DNA of 64,000 bases from Maribacter aquimaris (GCF_014596745.1 NZ_JABTCF010000003.1:186001-250000), one strand, 5' to 3'. Counted from the stretch's first letter, positions 32,570 to 43,480 are shown. The notes: generated from the sequence alone by a model not told the origin. Program-made: numbers and translations.

Positions 32570-34111
32570 ATGCGAGTTCAAATCAATAACCTCATTATTA
32601 TAAGTATTCTCTTTAGTTCCCTAGTGTCTTGTGGAGAAAAGAAGGTCAGGAAAGATACGATCACAGAAAAGGACCAACCCAATATCATCTGGCTTATGGC
32701 CGAAGATATAAGTACGGATTTGGCATGTTACGGTATGCCAAATGTAAAAACACCCAATCTGGATAAAATGGCGAACAAGGGCGTTCGTTTTGATAACGCC
32801 TTTGTGACCAATTCCATTTGTTCGCCAAGTCGTTCTGCCATGATGATAGGTACGCACCAGGTAAAAACCAATACCCATAATCATCGTAGCAACCGGAATG
32901 TCCCTCTGGACAAACAGTTTACCCCAATGACCCAAAAATTAAGGGAGGCAGGTTACACCACTATCCTGGGAAATCATGCCGTTATGAAGAAAGGACGTAA
33001 AATCGATGTTAATTTTAAACACGAACCCCTGGGTGCATGGGACGGAGAATCAAATTTCGGGCTTTTTGACAAGTATGACAATTTCGAAAAATCGGACGAA
33101 CCTTTCTTTGCACAGATCCAATTAGTGGCAACACACCGGGGGGAATGGTGGAATGACGTTCGCGAAAAGTCCAAACATCCTGTAAATCCTGATTCTGTGC
33201 AAATGCCTCCTTATATGGCAGATCATCCTGCCATACGATTGGATTGGGCCAAATATTTAGACCAAATCGAATATATCGATAATGAAGTTGGAATGATTTT
33301 TAATGAATTGGAAGAAAAAGGAATGGCAGATAATACCGTTGTCATTTTTATTGGTGATAATGGCCGTTGCAATATTAGGGGAAAAGGCTATTTACACGAC
33401 GCTGGATTACGTATTCCTTTATTAGTTTACTATCCCAAACAATTTAAGGGAGGTGAAATTAGAAAAGACGTCGTAAGCGCAACGGATATCACTGCAAGTA
33501 TTTTAGACTTTGCCCATATTGATATCCCCGAATACATGACGGGACAGCCCATGTTCAATACCAACTTCAATAGGGAATATGCTTATGGAGCCCGTGATCT
33601 ATGGGATGAAATACAAGAAAAATCAAGAGCCATAACATCTGATAAATGGAAGTACATTAGAAACGACAAACCCGAAATTCCATTCGATGCGCATCAAGCC
33701 TATTTAGAGTTTTATCGCCCTGCCGTACATGTGATGCGCAAACTCAAAAAGGAAGGAAAGCTCACAGATGTGCAAAAATTCTTTTTCGAGGATTCCAAAC
33801 CCTTGGAAGAACTCTACAATCTAAAAAATGACCCTCAGGAATTAGTCAATTTGGCGAATAATCCGGCGTATGATGCGATTTTAAAAGAATTGCGGGATAG
33901 AACCATTGAATATGATGAGGCATTTAAACCGGTTAGTGATATCTACGAGCCCAAATCTGTTCAAAATACAGTCGATTTGGTGCAGTGGATAAAAGACGAA
34001 AGACCGGAAATACATCAGCAAATGAAAGAAGGAGTGGAAGTCGGTTTCAAGAAATGGGGAGCAGAATTCAAAAAATATAAAAAAGAACAAGCTGTAAAAG
34101 CTTTAAAGTAA
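32570..34111 (+). CDS. S1-family sulfatase lipoprotein
   Basis: 513 residues with lipobox LVSC (Cys21). The FGly site is CSPSR (Cys84). It shares MAEDISTDLACYG (Glu-Asp in place of Asp-Asp) and TNTHNHRSNRN with the sulfatase at 28.8 kb. The second metal site is FIGDNGR. The C-terminus is extended and highly charged (about 430-513). Eleven bp separate it from the downstream GH2 gene, so the two are cotranscribed, suggesting that sulfate is removed to expose the GH2 substrate. Confidence 0.92.
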   Translation: MRVQINNLIIISILFSSLVSCGEKKVRKDTITEKDQPNIIWLMAEDISTDLACYGMPNVKTPNLDKMANKGVRFDNAFVTNSICSPSRSAMMIGTHQVKTNTHNHRSNRNVPLDKQFTPMTQKLREAGYTTILGNHAVMKKGRKIDVNFKHEPLGAWDGESNFGLFDKYDNFEKSDEPFFAQIQLVATHRGEWWNDVREKSKHPVNPDSVQMPPYMADHPAIRLDWAKYLDQIEYIDNEVGMIFNELEEKGMADNTVVIFIGDNGRCNIRGKGYLHDAGLRIPLLVYYPKQFKGGEIRKDVVSATDITASILDFAHIDIPEYMTGQPMFNTNFNREYAYGARDLWDEIQEKSRAITSDKWKYIRNDKPEIPFDAHQAYLEFYRPAVHVMRKLKKEGKLTDVQKFFFEDSKPLEELYNLKNDPQELVNLANNPAYDAILKELRDRTIEYDEAFKPVSDIYEPKSVQNTVDLVQWIKDERPEIHQQMKEGVEVGFKKWGAEFKKYKKEQAVKALK

Positions 34112-34122
34112 TAGAAAGGCAA

Positions 34123-36459
34123 ATGAAAAATTTAAGAATATATTGCTTGTTGTTAGTCTTATTTGCCTTCCAATCTTGTAAAGAAGAAAACTTTGGTAGG
34201 TTAAAATTAAATGCTGACTGGAAATTCAAAATAATCGATGAATCCAAGGATTCAGAAGTGGACATCCACACCTTAAAGTATGATGATTCCAAATGGAAAG
34301 CCGTCAACTTGCCGCATACAGCCAACATTGAGCCCTTGACGGTTAATAATCAATGGCAAGGGACCTGTTGGTATCGCAAGGTATTCAATGTGCCAAAAGA
34401 CCATACCGACAAAAAGCTGTTTTTAGAACTTGAAGCCGCCATGAATTACTCAAAAATATGGATAAACGGGATTGAGGTTTCAGAGCATAATGGCGGTTAC
34501 CTTCCTGTGGTGGTGGATATTTCAAAATACATCAAAACAGGAGTCGATAATGTAATTGCCATTCGATTGGACAATACGGATAACATGGTAACCGGGCCAA
34601 AACCATTAAAGCGATTGGACTTTAATATGTATGGTGGCCTATATAGAAACGCATGGTTGACCACAAAAGGTAAAGTTTATATTTCCCATCCTGTTTTGGC
34701 GAATAAAGTAGCAGGGGGTGGAATTTTCATCACCTATCCTTTAGTTTCAGAAAAGGAATCCGTAGTAAACATTAAAACACATGTAGTAAACGAATACAAG
34801 GAAGAAAAATCCATAGCGCTAATCCAATCTGCTTATTTCAAAGGTGAATTGGTAGAAGAGCATACATCCTCAAATGTAATCGTCGAGGCTGAAGCAGATA
34901 TAGAAATAACGGATCAATTTTCTATAATCAACGCCGAATTATGGTCTCCCAAAACTCCCAACCTATATAGTTTGGAAACTAAAGTTGTTATCGATGGGGA
35001 GGTAGTGGATAAACAGACAACACGTTTTGGCATTAGGGAATTTACCTTTAAAAACAAACAGCTATACATCAATGGGGAGCAAACATTTTTACGAGGTGTA
35101 AATCGGCATCAGGAATATCCCTTTATTGGCTATGCCTTATCTGATAATGCCCAATATCGGGATGCTAAGAAAATCAAAGATGCTGGCTTTAATTATATAA
35201 GATTATCCCATTACCCCCAATCACCGGCATTTCTTGATGCTTGCGACGAATTAGGATTGGTTGTGATAGATGCAATAATGGGGTGGCAGTTCTATAATGA
35301 CACCGATTCCTTTAGGGAATATTGCTATCGTTCGGCATCAGAATTAATACGAAGGGATAGAAATCGTCCTTCGGTAATGGCATGGGAAGTATCTTTGAAT
35401 GAGACCCAAATGCCAGTATTCTTTATGGAGGAATTGGATAGGATCGTGCATGCCGAATACCCCGGGGATAATGTGTATTCCTGTGGATGGATGGATGATG
35501 TGTACGATATCTACTTACAAGCACGTCAGCATAGGATTCTACACCCTAAAGTATTAAAGGAAAACCAACCCTACTCCGTTTCGGAATATGGCGATTGGGA
35601 ATATTATTCCAAAAATGCAGGATTAAACCAAGACAAACTTCCAAACAATGTTCGCGATGAAATGAGTAGTCGGCAACTCCGGGCATTTGGTGAGCCCAGA
35701 TTATTACAGCAAGCTTATAACGTACAAGAATCGCATAACGACAATTTAAACACTGTTGCGTATTCCGATAGTTATTGGGTTATGTACGATTACAACCGTG
35801 GATATCATGATAACATTGAGGCCTCTGGAATAATGGATATTTTCAGATTACCAAAATTCGGCTACTATTTCTATCAAAGCCAAAGAGCTTTAAGCGATGG
35901 ACCTGTTTTGAAAATCGCAACCTATTGGAACGAAAAATCACCTACAGATGTAAAAGTATTTTCTAATGCAGATGAAGTTAAATTATACCTAAACGATAAG
36001 CTCATCGCTTCACAAAAACCGGATTCAGGTAAGAATACGGACAAATTAAACCACCCTCCCTTCACTTTCAACGTTGGCGCATTTAAAGCGGGAACATTAA
36101 AGGCTGTAGGATTCGTCGATGGCAAGGAAGTTTCTCAAGATGTTGTGAAAACACCGCAAAAAGCGACAAAACTGAAAATATGGTTAGACGAAAGCGGAAA
36201 GGCCCCTGAAGCTAATCTAAACGATGTGCTGTTCCTTTATATAGCCGCTATTGATGAAAATGGAACAGTGATACCCGATTTTTCCGACAAAGTCAATCTA
36301 AACATCAATGGGGATGCAGAGGTTATGAACCTTGGTGAAATTAAAGCCGAAGCAGGAATTGCCACGGCATTAATTAGAATTGGAACTACAAAAGAAGCTG
36401 TTAGTATTACCGCAAAATCCGGAGGGTTAGATGGGGAATTCGATTTTACGATTCAGTAA
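34123..36459 (+). CDS. GH2 family beta-glycosidase lipoprotein, candidate beta-galactosidase
   Basis: 778 residues with lipobox FQSC (Cys19). Domains: jelly roll (GTCWYRKVFNVP, GGYLPVVVDISKYI), Ig-like, then a TIM barrel with FLRGVNRHQEYPFIGYAL, acid/base Glu427 in WEVSLNET and nucleophile Glu488 in VSEYGDW, and C-terminal Ig/DUF4982-like domains (VKVFSNADEVKLYLN, LKIWLDESGKAPEAN). It is shorter than and clearly different from the LacZ-type enzyme at 25.3 kb. A GH2 acting on carrageenan-derived oligosaccharides is known in Zobellia; specificity here is inferred from sulfatase coupling. Confidence 0.92.
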   Translation: MKNLRIYCLLLVLFAFQSCKEENFGRLKLNADWKFKIIDESKDSEVDIHTLKYDDSKWKAVNLPHTANIEPLTVNNQWQGTCWYRKVFNVPKDHTDKKLFLELEAAMNYSKIWINGIEVSEHNGGYLPVVVDISKYIKTGVDNVIAIRLDNTDNMVTGPKPLKRLDFNMYGGLYRNAWLTTKGKVYISHPVLANKVAGGGIFITYPLVSEKESVVNIKTHVVNEYKEEKSIALIQSAYFKGELVEEHTSSNVIVEAEADIEITDQFSIINAELWSPKTPNLYSLETKVVIDGEVVDKQTTRFGIREFTFKNKQLYINGEQTFLRGVNRHQEYPFIGYALSDNAQYRDAKKIKDAGFNYIRLSHYPQSPAFLDACDELGLVVIDAIMGWQFYNDTDSFREYCYRSASELIRRDRNRPSVMAWEVSLNETQMPVFFMEELDRIVHAEYPGDNVYSCGWMDDVYDIYLQARQHRILHPKVLKENQPYSVSEYGDWEYYSKNAGLNQDKLPNNVRDEMSSRQLRAFGEPRLLQQAYNVQESHNDNLNTVAYSDSYWVMYDYNRGYHDNIEASGIMDIFRLPKFGYYFYQSQRALSDGPVLKIATYWNEKSPTDVKVFSNADEVKLYLNDKLIASQKPDSGKNTDKLNHPPFTFNVGAFKAGTLKAVGFVDGKEVSQDVVKTPQKATKLKIWLDESGKAPEANLNDVLFLYIAAIDENGTVIPDFSDKVNLNINGDAEVMNLGEIKAEAGIATALIRIGTTKEAVSITAKSGGLDGEFDFTIQ

Positions 36460-36701
36460 TCCTTATAGTTCCTAGGTTTCTGGGATAAAAGGCAGCGTTA
36501 AAGTCAATAAAGACATGTCTTAACCGCCCAAATCAAACATTGAATATGCTGCGAAGCTGATAATGGCCGACTATGGGCCCAATTCCATACTACCTATTCC
36601 CCAATTGTTAATTTACTGTTAAGCACATATTATTTACTCGTATATACATGATTAATCTAAAAAAATCCAAATTTTATCCTATCAAATAACGAATAATACC
36701 C

Positions 36702-38606
36702 ATGAACATTTCTCTCCATACTATTCCAATGAAATTTTATGCAACGGTCTTGTTTGTGTTGTTCATATCATTTTCGGTTTGTAATGGCCAAGTAATCAAG
36801 GCAGAGAAGATTTTATTCGAAACTGGAATAGCGGGGGACGCTACCCCGGTTCTTGTGGAAAGAATTCTTAAAGCGGATAAAAATCCAATCTCTGAAATCA
36901 AATTTGAAAAAGGAACGTATCACTTTTATCCTGACAAAGGTTTTGAAAAATTTTGTTACCTATCAAATCATGGTGATCTAATGGTAAACACACCATTTCC
37001 CATACTCAATATGGAAAACCTAACGATAGATGGTCAAGGTTCTACGTTTATTTTTCATGGTGTGGTCATTCCTTTTCTTATTGCCGATAGTAAGAATATT
37101 ATAGTAAAAAATCTTTCTATAGATTGGCAAGATCCTTTTTATAGTGAAGGTTTGATCGTAGCCAACGATGAGAAGAACAAGACTTTTGATATGAAAATAT
37201 CAGAAGAGTACCCTTACGACATCCGTAATGGTCAAATCTTTTTTATCAAAGAGTATTACCAACATTCCTTGGGACAATCCATATTATATAACCCAAAAAG
37301 AAGGGCGATTACCTTTAATACTGAAGTTTACACCCCAATTACAACAAAATCAAAAACATCAAAGACGTTTAATTTAGACAAGATTCAATATAAGTATGAA
37401 TATGATAAACGTGATCTAGGATTTAAAAATATTGGATTTGAATACGGTATCACTGTTGAGGAATTAGAACCTGGTTTAGTCCGGGTATATGGTCATAAAA
37501 AGGAAATGCCTCCCGTAGGCCATATTTTAACCATGAAAGGGGAACAGGGATTAAATCGTGTGGCGCCTGCATTTAGTGTGGCACATACTATCGGATTCAG
37601 TGCAAAAAACATCAATGTCCACCATGCGGGTGGCATGGGTATGATTGCCGAAAACTCCGAAGACCTCATTCTCGACAACTTTAATGTTACACCATCACAG
37701 GGACGTATGGTATCCACTACCGCCGATGCAACCCACTTTGTTGGTTGTAGGGGTAAAGTGGTATTAAAAAATTGCACCTTCGAAAATCAATTGGACGATG
37801 CTTCCAATATCCATGGTACGTACCAAAAAATTGTGGATGTACTTGATGAATATCGAATAGGCGTCAGGATGGGGCACCATCAACAAAAAGCTTTTGTCAT
37901 TGGACAGCCTAATGACCATTTAGGTTTTGTTCGATTGAGTAATTCATTTTTCCCCTATAATAAAACCACGATAAAAAACATTGCGTATATCAATAACAGA
38001 TATCAGATCATAACACTGAATGAAAAGTTACCACAAGATGTACAACCTGGGGATTTGGTCGAAAATCTTGATGGCTATCCCGATCTTTTAGTTCAGAACT
38101 GTATTATCAGAAATAATAGAGCCAGGGGATTATTGATTTCAAATCCGGTAAATACGGTTATTGAAAACAATTTCTTCAGTACGGAAATGGAAGCAATATT
38201 GATGCCTGTCGAAAGTGGCCATTGGTATGAATCCGGAAATGCCACAAATGTCATCATTAGGGATAATGTTTTTCAAGATTGCCAACATAGTGGTTTTAAT
38301 AGAGGTGTTATCCGGTTTGATACGGACGACGACAATGAAAACATTGCCTTTAAGGACATTAGTATCATTAACAACACATTTAACCACTTTGATAATTTAA
38401 TTCTAGAGGTCACGAATACCGATGGATTAAAATTCACGAATAACACAATCACCCATTCAGGAACATTTCCCCTGCTTTACCCTAGCAATCCTGCCGTAAG
38501 AATAGCATATTCGAAAAACATGAACATCGATAAGAATATTTTTAAAGGAAAAGAAAAAACCGATTTATTACTAGAGATAGACGGTTCAATGTCAAACTTA
38601 AAATAA
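36702..38606 (+). CDS. GH110 alpha-1,3-galactosidase (second copy)
   Basis: 634 residues; an ATG nine codons in (36729, MKFYATVLFVLFISFSVCNG) gives a cleaner signal peptide and may be the real start. It has the parallel beta-helix pattern and GH110 motifs ADATHFVGCRG (341-351) and DDASNIHGTY (365-374), with Asp342 and Asp365/366 matching Asp303 and Asp326/327 of the first copy, plus WYESGNATNVIIRDNVF. The two copies differ through most of their length and carry different inserts before the catalytic region, so they probably act on different oligosaccharides. It lies just upstream of susC. Confidence 0.88.
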   Translation: MNISLHTIPMKFYATVLFVLFISFSVCNGQVIKAEKILFETGIAGDATPVLVERILKADKNPISEIKFEKGTYHFYPDKGFEKFCYLSNHGDLMVNTPFPILNMENLTIDGQGSTFIFHGVVIPFLIADSKNIIVKNLSIDWQDPFYSEGLIVANDEKNKTFDMKISEEYPYDIRNGQIFFIKEYYQHSLGQSILYNPKRRAITFNTEVYTPITTKSKTSKTFNLDKIQYKYEYDKRDLGFKNIGFEYGITVEELEPGLVRVYGHKKEMPPVGHILTMKGEQGLNRVAPAFSVAHTIGFSAKNINVHHAGGMGMIAENSEDLILDNFNVTPSQGRMVSTTADATHFVGCRGKVVLKNCTFENQLDDASNIHGTYQKIVDVLDEYRIGVRMGHHQQKAFVIGQPNDHLGFVRLSNSFFPYNKTTIKNIAYINNRYQIITLNEKLPQDVQPGDLVENLDGYPDLLVQNCIIRNNRARGLLISNPVNTVIENNFFSTEMEAILMPVESGHWYESGNATNVIIRDNVFQDCQHSGFNRGVIRFDTDDDNENIAFKDISIINNTFNHFDNLILEVTNTDGLKFTNNTITHSGTFPLLYPSNPAVRIAYSKNMNIDKNIFKGKEKTDLLLEIDGSMSNLK

Positions 38607-38623
38607 CTTAAACAACTAACTCA

Positions 38624-38779
38624 ATGAAACTACACTATGTATCCAAAAATCAAAATGCGGTTCTATTAAAAGAATACTTATCTGAATCAAAATAATCAAA
38701 GAAACTAAATGCTTTCGCAATGAAAGAATATAAAACTAATACTCATCATCCAAATTTTAATAAAAAACTAATTATATGA
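38624..38779 (+). other. Two short ORFs in the susC leader
   Basis: A 23-codon ORF (MKLHYVSKNQNAVLL..., 38624-38695) follows AACTAACTCA. A 19-codon ORF (38720-38779, MKEYKTNTHHPNFNKKLII) ends with its TGA inside the ATGA of the susC start. They could be leader peptides that couple translation to susC. They are too short to be trusted as genes. Confidence 0.25.
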
Positions 38780-41700
38780 AACTAAAAAAACAATTACTAG
38801 CTAATAAACTACTGAGCCGGTACTTGCTCATTACTTTATTTTTATCCTTGTATACCACCCCTGAGGCACAGGCCCAAGAATTGAGCGTTTCAGGAACGAT
38901 TACAAGTGCTGAAGACGGACTTCCTATTCCAGGTGCAACCGTAATAATCAAAGGAACTACGATAGGTACCATATCCGACTTTGACGGCATCTATTCGATC
39001 AATGCCACAACCGGCGATATATTGGAATTCAGTTTTATCGGTATGGAAGGTCAAAGCATACCAGTTACCGGAACCGAGTTGAATATATCACTGGTCACCC
39101 AAGCCGAAAGCTTGGACGAAGTTATTGTGATAGGATACGGTACGGTTGCCAAGAAAGATGTTACCGGTTCGGTAGCCTCCGTAGACACCAAAAAACTAGC
39201 TAAAACGCAGACCACCTCTATAGCACAAGCAATACAGGGAAGGGCTCCCGGAGTTTCGGTCACCAAGAACTCAGGGCAACCAGGGGCCTCTCCCAATGTT
39301 AGGATCAGGGGTATTGGAACAGTGAACAATGCAGATCCCTTATATGTTGTAGATGGTGTCCCAATTAACGACATTACCAACATTAATATGGACGATGCCA
39401 AATCCATAGAAGTCTTAAAAGACGCATCGGCTACAGCCATCTACGGATCCAGAGGGGCAAATGGGGTTGTTTTGATTGCCACAAAAGGTGGTGGTAAAAA
39501 TAAAAAAACTGCAATCTCCTATAAAACTTATCTAGGCGTAGAAAATAGGATAGATAATTTAGATGTAATGAATGCGTCCCAATGGGCCACGCTTTATAAT
39601 GAAGCAAGGGTAAATGATGGTAATGCTCCAGAACCCGCTTTTGCAGACCCATCTTCATTACCCAATTACAATTGGAAAGATGCCGTTTATAGAACAGGTA
39701 CAATACAAAATCATCAGTTATCAGCTTCAGGAGCAAATGATAAAATGTCTTATTATGTCTCTTTTGGAAAGCTTTCCCAAAAAGGAATCGTAAATAACAC
39801 CTCTTTTAAGCGAACTAATTTCAGGGTAAACAATACGTATCAAATAAGACCTAATATTAAAATTGGACAAAACATACAATACTCTAAGTCCAAATCCAAC
39901 TCGGTAGCGGACAATGGAAGTAATTCTAATTTTAAAACACCGTTTATTGGTTATGTTGTAGATCCTGTTTCTCCAATATTCAATGATGATGGTTCTCCTG
40001 CAAGACCATTGTATTCCACAGAAGTTCGAAATCCAGTTGGATTGACGATCTTTGAACAAACACCACTTACCAAAGAAAATTTTTTAGGAAACGTGTTTTT
40101 GGATGCAACGATTTTTAATGGGTTGACATTTAGATCTAATTATGGATTGGAAATCACCAATACCAAATCGGATAACTTTAAACCTGCCTATTTTATTTCC
40201 GCAGAGCAAAATCGTGCTATAAATGAATATTCTTTGCTCCGTGCAGAAAACAGGGTTTCTATCTGGTCCAATACTTTAAATTATAAAACCTCCCTAAATG
40301 AAAAGCATAGTATTAATGCTTTACTAGGACATGAGACGCAAAAGTTGGATTTTAATAATGTTACAGCGTCCCGTACTACTATTCCCAATGGAGTCAGCAA
40401 TCCTACCCTTGGATCCGGAGCCGTTGATTCCTCAAGAAATGGGGGTGTTATCTCCAGTTCTGAATTACTATCCTTTTTTGGTCGATTAAACTATAATTAT
40501 GACAATAGGTATTTATTTACTGGTACCTATAGAATTGATGGGTCATCCCGTTTTGGTGAAAATAATAAATATGCGGCTTTCCCTTCTTTGGCCTTGGCTT
40601 GGAACTTACATAATGAGTCTTTCTTTAAGGTTGATGCCATCAACCAATTTAAATTTAGGGTTGGTTGGGGTGAAACCGGAAATCAAAACATACCCAATTC
40701 TGCAATATTCAGTACCCTAAGTACCAGTGAAAACTATTTATTAGGACAAGATGAGACCACGACAGTAGGTTTAGGGCCATTAAGACCAGGAAATCCCGAT
40801 TTAAAATGGGAGACTACCACTACTACCAATGTTGGTTTGGATTTGTCTTTTCTAAAAAGCTCGTTCACTTTTACTGCGGATTATTTTATTAAGAATACCA
40901 CAGACATGTTATTGGAATCCCCAATTTTGGCCACCTCAGGATATTCCTTTAACCCTACTGTGAATGCAGGTGAAATACAGAACAAAGGTTTGGAGTTTTC
41001 TTTAAATTATAAAAAGAAAATCAACGAATTTTTCTTTAGCGTTGGCGGTAATATATCTATGATCGATAATGAAGTTATCAGTTTGGAAAATGAAGGCAGT
41101 ATTATCTCGACAGGAAGCGCGGGTAATGGGTATGTAGGCATCAGTAGAACCGAAGCCGGACGCTCTATTGCTTCTTTTTATGGTTATGAGGCCATTGGAT
41201 TATTTCAAAACCAAGCGGAAATAGACGATAACCCAAGCCTTGGTGGTAATATGCCCGGTGATGTCAGGTATAAGGATGTAAATGAGGACGGCATTATCAA
41301 TGATGATGACAGAACTTATATAGGCTCTCCCCTCCCCGATTTTGTTTATGCCCTTAATTTGGACATGAATTATAAACAGTTTGATTTATCCCTGTTTTTC
41401 CAAGGTGTTAGTGGTAATGATATTTTTAATGCTACAGGACCCATGTTAGAAGGCCAGATGGAAACAAACTCAAGTACAACATTTTTAAATCGATGGACAG
41501 GGGAAGGCACTTCCAATTCAGTACCTCGTGCCACCTTTGATGGATTTTCAAACAACATTAGATTGTCTAATAGGTTTGTTGAAGATGGTTCTTATTTAAG
41601 GCTGAAAAACGTTCAATTAGGATACACAATTCCAGAAAGTACGTTAGATAAATCGTTTATCGATTCGATAAGAATTTATCTGGCAGGTCAAAATTTATTT

Positions 41701-41853
41701 ACGATTACCAATTATAATGGATTAGATCCAGAACTAGGGATAGACGAAACCCAAACGCAGGATGATAGCAATACCACTTTGGACATAGGAATTGATAGGG
41801 GTAGATACCCATCAAGTAGAACGGTTTCATTTGGATTAGATATTAATTTTTAA
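38776..41853 (+). CDS. SusC/RagA-family TonB-dependent outer-membrane transporter (second)
   Basis: 1025 residues. Signal peptide ends near EAQAQ, then a carboxypeptidase-like domain (SGTITSAEDGLPIPGATVII), DEVIVIGYGTVAKKDVTGSV, plug (NADPLYVVDGVPINDI, IEVLKDASATAIYGSRGANG) and a full barrel ending VSFGLDINF. It imports oligosaccharides with the SusD encoded 11 bp downstream. This SusC is of the more common PUL type and differs from the first by lacking its long N-terminal extension. Having two SusCD pairs around one sensor suggests import of two oligosaccharide classes. Confidence 0.95.
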   Translation: MKLKKQLLANKLLSRYLLITLFLSLYTTPEAQAQELSVSGTITSAEDGLPIPGATVIIKGTTIGTISDFDGIYSINATTGDILEFSFIGMEGQSIPVTGTELNISLVTQAESLDEVIVIGYGTVAKKDVTGSVASVDTKKLAKTQTTSIAQAIQGRAPGVSVTKNSGQPGASPNVRIRGIGTVNNADPLYVVDGVPINDITNINMDDAKSIEVLKDASATAIYGSRGANGVVLIATKGGGKNKKTAISYKTYLGVENRIDNLDVMNASQWATLYNEARVNDGNAPEPAFADPSSLPNYNWKDAVYRTGTIQNHQLSASGANDKMSYYVSFGKLSQKGIVNNTSFKRTNFRVNNTYQIRPNIKIGQNIQYSKSKSNSVADNGSNSNFKTPFIGYVVDPVSPIFNDDGSPARPLYSTEVRNPVGLTIFEQTPLTKENFLGNVFLDATIFNGLTFRSNYGLEITNTKSDNFKPAYFISAEQNRAINEYSLLRAENRVSIWSNTLNYKTSLNEKHSINALLGHETQKLDFNNVTASRTTIPNGVSNPTLGSGAVDSSRNGGVISSSELLSFFGRLNYNYDNRYLFTGTYRIDGSSRFGENNKYAAFPSLALAWNLHNESFFKVDAINQFKFRVGWGETGNQNIPNSAIFSTLSTSENYLLGQDETTTVGLGPLRPGNPDLKWETTTTTNVGLDLSFLKSSFTFTADYFIKNTTDMLLESPILATSGYSFNPTVNAGEIQNKGLEFSLNYKKKINEFFFSVGGNISMIDNEVISLENEGSIISTGSAGNGYVGISRTEAGRSIASFYGYEAIGLFQNQAEIDDNPSLGGNMPGDVRYKDVNEDGIINDDDRTYIGSPLPDFVYALNLDMNYKQFDLSLFFQGVSGNDIFNATGPMLEGQMETNSSTTFLNRWTGEGTSNSVPRATFDGFSNNIRLSNRFVEDGSYLRLKNVQLGYTIPESTLDKSFIDSIRIYLAGQNLFTITNYNGLDPELGIDETQTQDDSNTTLDIGIDRGRYPSSRTVSFGLDINF

Positions 41854-41864
41854 AAAGTATTACT

Positions 41865-43340
41865 ATGAAAACATATATTAACACAATAAGAACATTAAAA
41901 TACTTTTTTTGTATTTCTATACTGGCAAGTGCCCTTGTTTCTTGCGAAGATGATTTGGAAACCACAGCTTACGGACAACCTGTTGTTGAAGATTTCTATG
42001 AAACTCCCGAACAAGCCGAACAAGCCTTAGTTGCCGCTTATTCCGCTATGGGTGAATTGGCTGGAAGTGATTTTTGGGGTACTATGGGGACAGATATTAT
42101 TTTTGGGGAAATAGGAACGGACGATTTTATCAAGGGAGGCCGTACAGCAGAAAATAATGCGCCTTTATTTCAAAAAGATAAATGGGCCGTTACTACTACG
42201 AATTCTGTTCTCGAACCTCTATGGAACGTAAATTATAAAGGCATTTTGTTTACCAACTTGGTTTTGGAAAATGTGCCAAATATTGTTTTTGAAGATGAGA
42301 ACAGACAAAAGGAAATTTTGGCAGAGGCCCATTTTTTACGCGCATTTTATTATTTCGATTTGGTGAATTCCTTTGGAGGAGTCCCTATAATCGATAGACC
42401 TTTGGCCATTGATGAATATAATGTTCCAAGATCCACAAAAGTTGAATGTTACACATTTATAGAGGATGATTTAAAGGCCGCTATTGCCGATTTGCCATCA
42501 AGGCTTAATAGAGATGCCAGCTATATTGGACGTGCAGATAAAGGTGCTGCCTTGGGTATGATGATGCGCGTATCCTTATACCAAAATAAAATGGGACAGG
42601 TAGAAACCTATGGCAATCAATTATTCGCATTAGGTCATACATTAACACCGGATTACAGTACCATTTTCCAACCTGAGGGCGAGTGGAATTCGGGCTCACT
42701 TTTTGAGATTAATTTCACTACGGATGCCAGTATATTGGGTACAGGTATTCCAAGACGTGTTAATCCTATCAGTAATAAAGCTGGTGGATTTGTAAACGCA
42801 AGGGATGGTTTAAGAAATGAATATGAAGCCAACGATCCCAGGTTTGATGCCACCCTATATTTTGCCAGTCAGGATTACGGTACAGAATGGTTTGTACGCA
42901 AATATGCCTGGGCACCTTATTCAAATTATCAATTCCCTGATATTGGTGGAGTTAACAATAGTGCCAATAACGTAAGGTGCATAAGGCTTGCGGATGCATA
43001 TTTAATGTATGCAGAGGCTATTTACGATACAAATCCAAGTATGGCTGTTGAGTATGTGAACAAGGTAAGAACAAGGGCAAGAGGAACAGAACCACTAACC
43101 GTGGTTCCTAACTTACCAACAACATTAAGCGGACAGGCGTTATTGGATGCCATATACCATGAGAGACGCGTAGAGTTGGCAGGTGAAGGACTTAGGTTCC
43201 ATGATTTGGTAAGAACAGGAAGAGCGGAAGATATTTTAAGCCAATACGGTTTTGATATTAATACACACACGGTTGTTCCATTACCCGCTAACCAAATTAC
43301 ATTATCCGAAGGCGTTTTGACCCAAAACCCGAATTATTAA
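41865..43340 (+). CDS. SusD/RagB-family glycan-binding lipoprotein (second)
   Basis: 491 residues with lipobox LVSC (signal MKTYINTIRTLKYFFCISI). SusD hallmarks: EQAEQALVAAYSAMG, AEAHFLRAFYYFDLVNSFGG, CIRLADAYLMYAEAIYD, YHERRVELAGEGLRFHDLVR, and the terminal LTQNPNY. Binds incoming oligosaccharide at the cell surface with the SusC encoded just upstream. It is followed by a strong hairpin without a T run, probably a processing or attenuation site before the distal sulfatase-gal genes. Confidence 0.95.
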   Translation: MKTYINTIRTLKYFFCISILASALVSCEDDLETTAYGQPVVEDFYETPEQAEQALVAAYSAMGELAGSDFWGTMGTDIIFGEIGTDDFIKGGRTAENNAPLFQKDKWAVTTTNSVLEPLWNVNYKGILFTNLVLENVPNIVFEDENRQKEILAEAHFLRAFYYFDLVNSFGGVPIIDRPLAIDEYNVPRSTKVECYTFIEDDLKAAIADLPSRLNRDASYIGRADKGAALGMMMRVSLYQNKMGQVETYGNQLFALGHTLTPDYSTIFQPEGEWNSGSLFEINFTTDASILGTGIPRRVNPISNKAGGFVNARDGLRNEYEANDPRFDATLYFASQDYGTEWFVRKYAWAPYSNYQFPDIGGVNNSANNVRCIRLADAYLMYAEAIYDTNPSMAVEYVNKVRTRARGTEPLTVVPNLPTTLSGQALLDAIYHERRVELAGEGLRFHDLVRTGRAEDILSQYGFDINTHTVVPLPANQITLSEGVLTQNPNY

Positions 43341-43375
43341 GCGAAGAAATTCGATAAAACCTCTTTTGAATTCAA

Positions 43376-43403
43376 TTTCCCATCCCCTTCTTGGGATGGG
43401 AAA
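43376..43403 (+). promoter_or_regulatory. 11-bp perfect hairpin after susD
   Basis: TTTCCCATCCC (43376-43386) pairs perfectly with GGGATGGGAAA (43393-43403) around a 6-nt loop. There is no T run, so it is more likely a mRNA-stability or partial-termination element that keeps susCD transcript levels above the distal genes. Confidence 0.6.
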
Positions 43404-43480
43404 ATATTCATGGGGTCGATATTTTACCCAAAGCCATTATACATATTGAAAATTTAATTTTATCATATCAAATCCAACAT

